Assembly: GCA_031550095.1 (NCBI GenBank)
Contig: JAVBOX010000078.1
Span: 1-29,209 of the forward strand
DNA from: Avichristensenella sp031550095
GTDB lineage: Bacteria; Bacillota; Clostridia; Christensenellales; Aristaeellaceae
Direction of reading: 5' to 3'
DNA: 29,209 nt
Both the position numbers and the translations under genes were made by a program. The notes under the pieces are model-generated. The model had not been told where the DNA came from. It was given only the letters and a program-made list of their open reading frames with translations, and did no database searches. Positions 23,708 through 29,209 of the stretch are shown here, one piece after another. Within the stretch, counting starts at the first letter, position 1. Each line of letters starts with the position of its first letter.

Positions 23708-24946
23708 CTGGATTTTACTTTTGACGGAGGCATCTCCAAAGAGGTGCTCAATCGCTATCTTTCCCATGCCGTCACCCATACGGGCATCGGGCAGGACTGC
23801 TTTTCCCCCAGCCAGACCATCGACGACGATCTGCGGATGCTTGTCCGGGAGGGGGCCAAGCTCATCGGCCGGGCCGCTTTCGCCTGGAGCGAGACCAACG
23901 AGGCGGAGCACTTTGCCGTGGCCCGGGAGCGGGCGGAGAAGGCCCACCGGATGGATCCTGACTTTGTTTTGCAGGCTTGTGTGTTTGAGTGCGTCACAAA
24001 GGCGTTTATCGATACGGTGCCGATTCCTCCCTGGGTGTTTGAAGCCTTTTCATTGCCTCCGGAGGAGCGCAATTTCTCCTATGACCGAATGCTCAACCCA
24101 GACGGCCTATACGTAAACCACTGGCATCAGGGCTGCTCGGTTCAGGACATCACCCAGTTGGAGAGCCAGCTTTGGATTTATTACCGGGCATGCGCCTATA
24201 TCGCGGCGGGATATGAAGGCATTCACTTCGGTCAGGTTCATCTCATTGGCGGCGCGGACAAAGGATTCCGCTGCTGGAAAAAGGTTGTTACCATGGTGAG
24301 GGACTTTGCCAGGAAACATGGACGGCGGCATTATGCCCTCTTTGACGCCCACACCCATGGCATAGAGGTGGATGGCGTCATGCTTTTTGACTATAATGCC
24401 TGGCCCCTCCGGCTAAAGGAAGTGCTGGTAAAACCTATGGATTGCGTCCTGGAAGAAGGGTATTACGACAGCATATACGGCCGCAGCAAAGGCGGCACCT
24501 CCCCAAGCGGATGGAAGGCCGATTCCATGCCCTTCATCGTGGAGTTCGACAACTTCGGCAGGAGCCGGTTCCGGGGCGAACCACGCCATGACAGCCATTT
24601 TGCCTGGGGATACGATGAAATCACCTGGTTTGCCCTCCAAAGCGCTTCATACAGGCATGCTTTTCTTCGGTATGTCTGGCGGTGGGTGAGGGACCGATAT
24701 CCGGATGGCTGGGTGCAGATGCCTTCCCGGCGCTGCCTCACAGAGGAAATTGAGTTTCTTTGGGATAAGCCGGATACGGATTGGCTGGGCCGGGTGGCGG
24801 TGGACGAATTCCTTCGCTACTCCCTGGATGGGAAGGGCGCGGCCCATATCCTACGGAGCTATTACAGCGCAAACTTTGCCTCGGACGCCTGCCCCTTCGG
24901 GTATGGAGATGAGGAGATCATAAGGGAATGCTTCGCCAATCCATGA
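23708..24946 (+). CDS. Unknown conserved protein, possible TIM-barrel hydrolase
   Basis: A 412-aa cytoplasmic protein I cannot place in a named family. Alternating strands and helices suggest a (beta/alpha)8 barrel. Likely conserved motifs: IHFGQVHLIGGADKGF, FDAHTHGIEVDG, EEGYYDSIYGRSKGGTSPSG, MPFIVEFDNFG and HFAWGYDEITWF. Asp/His of DAHTHG and Glu of VEFDN are candidate active-site residues. Location between the regulator and a glycosidase-like gene suggests a new glycoside-active enzyme. The start is uncertain: AAAAGGAGGG is 7 nt from a CTG at 23708 giving LDFTFDGGISKEVLN, while the first conventional start (GTG at 23744) is 43 nt from that SD. I prefer CTG at 23708. The gap to the 880-aa gene is 24 bp. 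Confidence 0.8.
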   Translation: MDFTFDGGISKEVLNRYLSHAVTHTGIGQDCFSPSQTIDDDLRMLVREGAKLIGRAAFAWSETNEAEHFAVARERAEKAHRMDPDFVLQACVFECVTKAFIDTVPIPPWVFEAFSLPPEERNFSYDRMLNPDGLYVNHWHQGCSVQDITQLESQLWIYYRACAYIAAGYEGIHFGQVHLIGGADKGFRCWKKVVTMVRDFARKHGRRHYALFDAHTHGIEVDGVMLFDYNAWPLRLKEVLVKPMDCVLEEGYYDSIYGRSKGGTSPSGWKADSMPFIVEFDNFGRSRFRGEPRHDSHFAWGYDEITWFALQSASYRHAFLRYVWRWVRDRYPDGWVQMPSRRCLTEEIEFLWDKPDTDWLGRVAVDEFLRYSLDGKGAAHILRSYYSANFASDACPFGYGDEEIIRECFANP

Positions 24947-24970
24947 CGACAGTGAAAGCGAGGGAACTAA

Positions 24971-27613
24971 ATGAATTCCAAACAAAGGCTCACAGAACGC
25001 TTTGGGCGGGAACCAGCCCTTCGGGAGATCGCCAAGGGAAGAACGTTTGCCCGGCAGATTCATCCCCATAACCCGGGCGGCATGGGCGGGCCCATCATGG
25101 GCAGTTATCCAAGGATGGCCACCCCAACGACCAAGGCAGCCCTTTGGGGAAGGCCGGAGAACCTGACGCTAAGCCTTTTAAAGACCGACGTTATCGACCG
25201 CCGGTATGTGGACAAGGATCATTTCTCCCTAAAAGACCTCGTGGAAGGCGCATACTCCGAAAACAACAAGGACCTGAACGATATGCCCATGGCGGGCATG
25301 ACCCGGCCATCGTTTTCATCCCTGACGGTGGAAGGGGGGCGCTATAACCATGGCCTGTGGAGCGAGGTCTATCCGTTTCCATGCCAAAAGCCCGTGGGGC
25401 AGATCATCCTCAAGGCGGAGGAGATGCGCGGCGCGGCCCAGCCAGACGCGGTGCAGCACATGAAAAATGGCACTGTGACGGTGGGCATGCGAAAAGAGGA
25501 CAAGCGGGTGGATTTGCGCTACGCCATGGGCATGCGACGGAATGTGACCGCCGTTGACGTGGACTTTGACGGCTTTCTGAAGCCGCCGGCCTTTCGGCTG
25601 TATAGAAATTTGGATCAAGGCCACCGCCGCTATAAGGATGAAACCGGGGCGTATCTGAAAGTGGTCGTAAACCAGCCCGCGGACACCGAAAAGCCCCTGG
25701 AGTACTATGATTTTACGGCGGATGAGGACACCAACATGGAGTTTGAGCCCCCCACTTTCGGGACAGAGGGGCGGTTTTTCTGGGTACATCAGGTATTTCC
25801 GGGAGAGAGGACCTTTCCGGAGGGATTTCGCTATGTGATGATGGGCCTCGTGTCCGGCGCCATGGCGGACGTGACCGAACAGCCCCTGGCCAAGGGGCTT
25901 GGCTCCATGCCCATGATTCCCCGGGATCACCAGGGGATGCTCATGGTGCCCGGCATTCGCACTATGACCCACCCGGAGATGTTTGAGCGGATGCTGTTGA
26001 ACTATTCCTATGTGTCCGGTGCGCCCGGCGTGGCTGTGACGGCACAGCTTGGGAGCGAGGGCAAAGGACATGCCACCGTGTATATCGCGGTGGTGACAAT
26101 CAACGAAACCAAGGACTACATGGGAAGGGCCAAGGAGATGCTCCTGGAGGCCGAGGCCATGGGGTTTGACGGGATTGCCGCCGAAAATGAGGAATGGTTC
26201 CAGGCCCTCTTTGACAAGCGGGAGCAAGGGCGTGTGCTGCTGGGGCGGACGGAGGCGGATCGCCGCGAGGCCCAAGATCTTTTGTTTGAGGAGGTTTACC
26301 AGAGCTGGACTTCGGGCCACATGGGCTTTTGCAATCCCGATCCGGCCAAGCTGGAGGGAAGCGCCAGCTACGCATGTTATGATGTGGACACACAGTCCTG
26401 GCATTCTCTTCCCTGCTATAATGAGCTTTTCACCGATGGGAAGTACTTCACCCGCAACCAGTATGAGCCCAAAATGCTCTGGCCCAACTTGATTACCACC
26501 TGGCATGAAACCCTGAAGGAAAAGGCCCGGGTGAAGTTCGGTCTGCCGGGCATGTGTATGGCCCACGGGTACTTGCCCGCAGCGGCTCAGAGCCCTTGGT
26601 ACGTGGAAAACGCGGTGTTGGACTTCTGCATGGAGGTGCCTGGCCAGATCATGAAGGTCATTTGGAACTTCTGGGATTATGCCGCCGATGCGGGGTTTCT
26701 CCGGCAGACTGCCTACCCAATCCTGAAGGATTTGGCCATCTTCTATGAGGCCTTTGCTCGGAGAGGTTGGGATGGCAGACAGTTTAACCTGGAGCCCACC
26801 GTGGAGACAGAGAGCTACGGCATTTCCTACCGGCTGGAGTATACCCGAAACGCCACAGGCTCATTGGCCCTCTTCCGGAAGGTGTTGAAGATGGCGGTGG
26901 AGGCCGCCGAATTGCTGGGGGTGGATGGGGAGCTGATTCTGGGCTGGCTGGAGGTGGCGGAGAAGCTGGCACCCTATCCCCGCTTCCGAGTGGGCGGCGG
27001 CGATGTGCTGGGGGGCAACGAGAAGGCGTTTCCCCGCTTTACCCGTGGGGATCACTTCATGTTTACCGGCTTTTATCCCGTGAACCAGGCGGACGAGATC
27101 AACCTGGACAGCCCACAGGAGCTGAAAGACCTGATGACCCGGACGGCGGATGTACTGGGCGGCGGGCGTAACTGGGAGCCCTATGTGCTTACAGGCGCTT
27201 CTGCGGACTATATTCCCTGCCATTATGCCCATGGAGCCGTTAAGATGGAGGGCTATGGCATGCTCACCAAGGAGATCATCGAAGCGCCCGAGCGCCTTAT
27301 GAACAGCCGGTCCGGCCGCATTCACCTGTTTCCGTCGGTGCCGGCCTGGACGTCCGCGGCCTTCCAGGGGTTCCTGGCCCGAGGCGGCTTTGAGGTGGGC
27401 GCTATTCGGGAGCCGGAAGGGGTAACGGCCGTAACCGTGAAAGCCCGGCGGGACAACCGATGCCGCTTGATGAATCCATGGCCCGGGGCCGCGGTATCCG
27501 TCACCGACGTGTCGGAAGGGCGGAGGGTGGAATTGGCGCTGGATACCACCAACGGGGAGTGCCTGGTGTTTGACGCGCTGAGTGGCCATGAATATAGCGT
27601 GGATCGCCTGTAG
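24971..27613 (+). CDS. Putative six-hairpin glycosidase, paralogue of the protein at 8813
   Basis: An 880-aa cytoplasmic protein colinear with the 883-aa protein across its length. Shared motifs in order: TLSLLKTDVIDRRY, YPFPCQKPVGQ, LDQGHRRYKDETG, FFWVHQVFPGERTFPEGFRY, DVDTQSWHSLPCYNELFT, FCMEVPGQIMKVIWNFWDY, PTVETESYGISY and MNSRSGRIHLFP. By analogy with GH95 the acid could be Glu612 or Glu614. I cannot assign a CAZy family. GAGGG lies 6 nt before the ATG. It ends 16 bp before the serine hydrolase gene. Having two copies in opposite arms of the locus suggests distinct linkages or sugar units rather than redundancy (inference). Confidence 0.85.
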   Translation: MNSKQRLTERFGREPALREIAKGRTFARQIHPHNPGGMGGPIMGSYPRMATPTTKAALWGRPENLTLSLLKTDVIDRRYVDKDHFSLKDLVEGAYSENNKDLNDMPMAGMTRPSFSSLTVEGGRYNHGLWSEVYPFPCQKPVGQIILKAEEMRGAAQPDAVQHMKNGTVTVGMRKEDKRVDLRYAMGMRRNVTAVDVDFDGFLKPPAFRLYRNLDQGHRRYKDETGAYLKVVVNQPADTEKPLEYYDFTADEDTNMEFEPPTFGTEGRFFWVHQVFPGERTFPEGFRYVMMGLVSGAMADVTEQPLAKGLGSMPMIPRDHQGMLMVPGIRTMTHPEMFERMLLNYSYVSGAPGVAVTAQLGSEGKGHATVYIAVVTINETKDYMGRAKEMLLEAEAMGFDGIAAENEEWFQALFDKREQGRVLLGRTEADRREAQDLLFEEVYQSWTSGHMGFCNPDPAKLEGSASYACYDVDTQSWHSLPCYNELFTDGKYFTRNQYEPKMLWPNLITTWHETLKEKARVKFGLPGMCMAHGYLPAAAQSPWYVENAVLDFCMEVPGQIMKVIWNFWDYAADAGFLRQTAYPILKDLAIFYEAFARRGWDGRQFNLEPTVETESYGISYRLEYTRNATGSLALFRKVLKMAVEAAELLGVDGELILGWLEVAEKLAPYPRFRVGGGDVLGGNEKAFPRFTRGDHFMFTGFYPVNQADEINLDSPQELKDLMTRTADVLGGGRNWEPYVLTGASADYIPCHYAHGAVKMEGYGMLTKEIIEAPERLMNSRSGRIHLFPSVPAWTSAAFQGFLARGGFEVGAIREPEGVTAVTVKARRDNRCRLMNPWPGAAVSVTDVSEGRRVELALDTTNGECLVFDALSGHEYSVDRL

Positions 27614-27629
27614 AAGGGGGGAATTAGCC

Positions 27630-28787
27630 ATGGATTTTTCAAGGATGAGCGCGTATCTTGATTCGTTCTATCAGCAAAAGAATATCCCCGGCGTGGGCTG
27701 CGCGATCTATTGCCATCACCGGCGGGTCTATGACCATTATGCGGGATTTTCCAACGTGGAGGAGGAAATTCCGTTTGGACCGGACACCCTGTTCAACCTG
27801 TATTCCGCCACAAAGCTCATTACCTGCGTTTCTGCGCTGCAGTTGATCGAGTGGGGCAAAATGCGCCTTTCCGACCCGTTGTATGCTTTCCTGCCGGAAT
27901 ACCGGCATATGGCTGTAAAGCATGCGCTTCCGGATGGGGGAGAGGAGTTGCGGGACGCGGAAGTTCCCATCACCATAGAGCACCTGTTTACCATGGCCAG
28001 CGGCATCAGTGGCAACCGGGATACGGACGCGGTCCGCCGGGTGATCGAGGAAACCAAGGGCAAAGCGCCGACGGTTGCCGCTGTGCGGGCGATGGCGGCG
28101 GCGCCTCTAATTTTTGAACCGGGAACTCGTTTCCTGTACGGCTATTGCCATGACGTGCTGGCGGCGGTGGTGGAGGTGGTTTCGGGCAGAAGGTTTAGCG
28201 AACAGATTCGGGAGAGCATCCTCGCGCCTATTGGCATGATGAATACCGCTTTTACGGTGCCGTCTGAAAAAATGAGCCATCTTGCGCTTCAATACGAACA
28301 TTTTGATGCTAAAGTGGGGAAAGCGGAGCGGATTGGAGAGTGCTATTCGCTGAAAGTGGGGGAGGACTATGAATGCGGCGGAGGCGGGCTCTATTCCTCC
28401 GTGGGAGATTATATCCTCTTCGCTGAAACCCTTTGCAATGACGGCATATCTCCAAGCGGGGCGAAGATCCTCTCTGGAGAAGCAATTGACGATATGCGGA
28501 CAAACCGCCTTCATGGAAAGGCTTTGGAGGACTTCCAGATCTTTGGCGGGTGGAGCAAGGCGGGCTATGGCTACGGCCTTGGCGTCCGCACCCTGATGGA
28601 CCGGGAGCGGAACAATTCCCTAAGCGAGAACGGTGAGTTTGGCTGGGACGGGGCAAAGGGCTGCTATGTGGTGGTGGATCCCAAGGCGGAGCTTGCGCTT
28701 TTCTATGCCCAGCAGGAGGCCGGCTCCCGCTGGTATGAGTGGCACGGAACCGTTCGGAACTACGCATACGCAAGCGCTTGGTCGTAA
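27630..28787 (+). CDS. Serine beta-lactamase-like hydrolase (class C family)
   Basis: A 385-aa cytoplasmic esterase-like protein of the PBP/beta-lactamase class C fold. Catalytic Ser-X-X-Lys is SATK at 59-62 (LYSATKLIT). The YxN motif is Tyr-Cys-His (about 172) in FLYGYCHDVLAAVVEVVSG, a known SHDV-like variant. GEFGWDGAKGCY replaces the KTG box as in related esterases. No signal peptide, so not a secreted beta-lactamase; it more likely de-esterifies a sugar or aglycone. AAGGGGGG precedes the ATG at 27630; the longer frame begins inside the 880-aa gene. Last gene of the plus-strand run. No T-tailed terminator follows before the tRNA promoter. Confidence 0.9.
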   Translation: MDFSRMSAYLDSFYQQKNIPGVGCAIYCHHRRVYDHYAGFSNVEEEIPFGPDTLFNLYSATKLITCVSALQLIEWGKMRLSDPLYAFLPEYRHMAVKHALPDGGEELRDAEVPITIEHLFTMASGISGNRDTDAVRRVIEETKGKAPTVAAVRAMAAAPLIFEPGTRFLYGYCHDVLAAVVEVVSGRRFSEQIRESILAPIGMMNTAFTVPSEKMSHLALQYEHFDAKVGKAERIGECYSLKVGEDYECGGGGLYSSVGDYILFAETLCNDGISPSGAKILSGEAIDDMRTNRLHGKALEDFQIFGGWSKAGYGYGLGVRTLMDRERNNSLSENGEFGWDGAKGCYVVVDPKAELALFYAQQEAGSRWYEWHGTVRNYAYASAWS

Positions 28788-28851
28788 TGGGTGTAGGAAG
28801 TGCCTATAGGACGCAAATTTGGGACGCTAACAAATTCGCCCACGCTGGTTC

Positions 28852-28880
28852 TTGACAGTGGAAAATAAATGTGATAAAGT
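28852..28880 (+). promoter_or_regulatory. Promoter of tRNA-Arg
   Basis: Perfect TTGACA (28852-28857), 17-bp spacer, TAAAGT (28875-28880, 4/6). It lies 65 bp after the serine hydrolase stop, giving a start near 28887 and a short leader before the tRNA at 28918. Confidence 0.75.
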
Positions 28881-28886
28881 AACAAA

Positions 28887-28912
28887 GCCTTGAAAACATT
28901 GTGTTTCAAGGC
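28887..28912 (+). promoter_or_regulatory. Leader hairpin just before the tRNA
   Basis: GCCTTGAAA (28887-28895) and TTTCAAGGC (28904-28912) form a perfect 9-bp stem with an 8-nt loop, ending 5 nt before the mature tRNA. It would be the 5' end of the primary transcript. It may protect the end until RNase P cleavage. Confidence 0.5.
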
Positions 28913-28917
28913 AACGT

Positions 28918-28994
28918 GTGCCCGTAGCTCAGCTGGATAGAGTGACAGACTCCGACTCTGTAGGCCGCTGGTTCGAATCCAGTCGGGCACACCA
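28918..28994 (+). tRNA. tRNA-Arg (anticodon CCG)
   Basis: A complete cloverleaf. Acceptor GTGCCCG (28918-28924) pairs with CGGGCAC (28984-28990); D stem GCTC/GAGT; anticodon stem ACAGA/TCTGT with loop CTCCGAC (28950-28956), anticodon CCG at 28952-28954 reading CGG; T stem GCTGG/CCAGT with TTCGAAT. The CCA end is encoded (28992-28994). It has its own promoter and terminator. Confidence 0.97.
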
Positions 28995-28997
28995 CAA

Positions 28998-29027
28998 TCC
29001 GTCTCAAAAGAGACGGAATTTTTCTTT
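28998..29027 (+). terminator. Intrinsic terminator of tRNA-Arg
   Basis: TCCGTCTC (28998-29005) pairs with GAGACGGA (29010-29017) over an AAAA loop, followed by a T-rich tail at 29019-29027. It starts 4 nt after the CCA end. Confidence 0.9.
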
Positions 29028-29035
29028 ACACATGC

Positions 29036-29076
29036 AAAAAAAAACAGGCGGATTTCAAGCAAAAGGAGCCTGTTTT
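29036..29076 (-). terminator. Intrinsic terminator of the gene entering from the right edge
   Basis: On the minus strand AAAACAGGC (29076-29068) pairs with GCCTGTTTT (29049-29041), and the transcript ends in nine U (29044-29036). It follows the partial minus-strand frame that stops at 29103 and faces the tRNA terminator. Confidence 0.75.
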
Positions 29077-29102
29077 GACGATCGAAACGCATATTCACCC
29101 CG

Positions 29103-29209
29103 TCAATTCCCGCATTTTTGCAAACTTCTCCCTTGGTAGAATTCTATCAGCTTTACGACCCCAAGCAGCGTGAACGCCCGCCGGAAGTCGTAGCTGAGGT
29201 AGGCCAGCG
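29103..29209 (-). CDS. C-terminal fragment of a probable transposase (partial)
   Basis: The minus strand from the window edge reads LAYLSYDFRRAFTLLGVV, then KLIEFYQGRSLQKCGN and stop (TGA at 29105-29103). YDFRRAFTLLGV-KLIEF resembles the ends of DDE transposases of IS1182/IS4-like families, where a YNxKRxLNILG motif is common. Only 34 residues are in view, so the family is uncertain. A clean terminator follows. Its position beside tRNA-Arg suggests an insertion element at this border. Confidence 0.4.
   Translation of the reverse strand, partial: LAYLSYDFRRAFTLLGVVKLIEFYQGRSLQKCGN

Noticed and set aside
24340..24365. DAHTHG in the 412-aa protein as an amidohydrolase HxH metal motif
   Set aside because: In amidohydrolases this motif opens the barrel near the N-terminus and is followed by Lys, two His and Asp ligands. 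Here it is mid-protein and I do not see the rest in order.
25316..26566. A 416-aa minus-strand frame opposite the 880-aa gene
   Set aside because: His- and Gly-rich antisense shadow like that of its paralogue at 8765-10417; the recurrence reflects similar codon use, not a gene.
27630..28787. Reading the serine hydrolase as an antibiotic-resistance beta-lactamase
   Set aside because: It has no signal peptide, a Tyr-Cys-His in place of YxN, no KTG box, and sits in a glycan operon; an esterase role fits better.
28816..28836. AATTTG/CAAATT inverted repeat as the terminator of the plus-strand operon
   Set aside because: Six weak A/T-rich pairs with a 9-nt loop and no U-run; too unstable to call.
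1..29209. CRISPR arrays or phage modules
   Set aside because: No regularly spaced direct repeats and no Cas, integrase, capsid or terminase motifs were seen.

Overview
The window comes from a GC-rich Bacillota (Clostridia-type) genome. The signs are strong AGGAGG ribosome binding sites, a YesM/YesN-type two-component system, Lpl/Ytc-type sugar-transport permeases and proteobacteria-unlike TTG (possibly CTG) starts. The exact order cannot be fixed from sequence alone; a gut-type Christensenellales or Oscillospirales relative would fit. Most of the window (about 2.8 to 28.8 kb) is a single Gram-positive polysaccharide/oligosaccharide utilisation locus.

Layout: (1) 1-783: a MITE-like structured element, then a small conserved protein with a clear sigma-A promoter. 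(2) 774-2534, minus: an ABC exporter. (3) 8535 down to 2824, minus: two sugar ABC permeases, a solute-binding protein, an intrinsic terminator or attenuator, and two Gfo/Idh/MocA oxidoreductases. (4) 8813-11464, plus: an 883-aa putative six-hairpin glycosidase, divergent from the permeases. (5) 15479 down to 11532, minus: metallo-beta-lactamase-fold hydrolase, alpha/beta hydrolase (esterase) and GH3 beta-xylosidase/glucosidase. (6) 15834-28787, plus: a tightly packed eight-gene run of MFS transporter, GH95 alpha-L-fucosidase, a second solute-binding protein, YesM-like histidine kinase, YesN-like AraC response regulator, a 412-aa protein of unknown family, an 880-aa paralogue of the 883-aa protein, and a serine beta-lactamase-like hydrolase. 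(7) 28.85-29.2 kb: tRNA-Arg(CCG) with promoter and terminator, then the tail of a probable transposase gene running off the edge.

How it may work (inference): oligosaccharides, probably fucosylated and xylose- or glucose-containing, are captured by the solute-binding proteins and imported by the two permeases, which need an ATPase encoded elsewhere, or by the MFS carrier. Cytoplasmic enzymes without signal peptides then remove side chains: GH95, GH3, the esterase, the two large glycosidase-like paralogues, and possibly the Gfo/Idh enzymes and the unknown 412-aa protein. The second solute-binding protein overlaps the kinase gene by 4 nt and has no permeases of its own, so it may be the sensory arm of a three-component system. 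A shared TATACC-type half-site pair upstream of the permease operon and in the MFS/MBL intergenic region is a candidate target of the AraC-type regulator.
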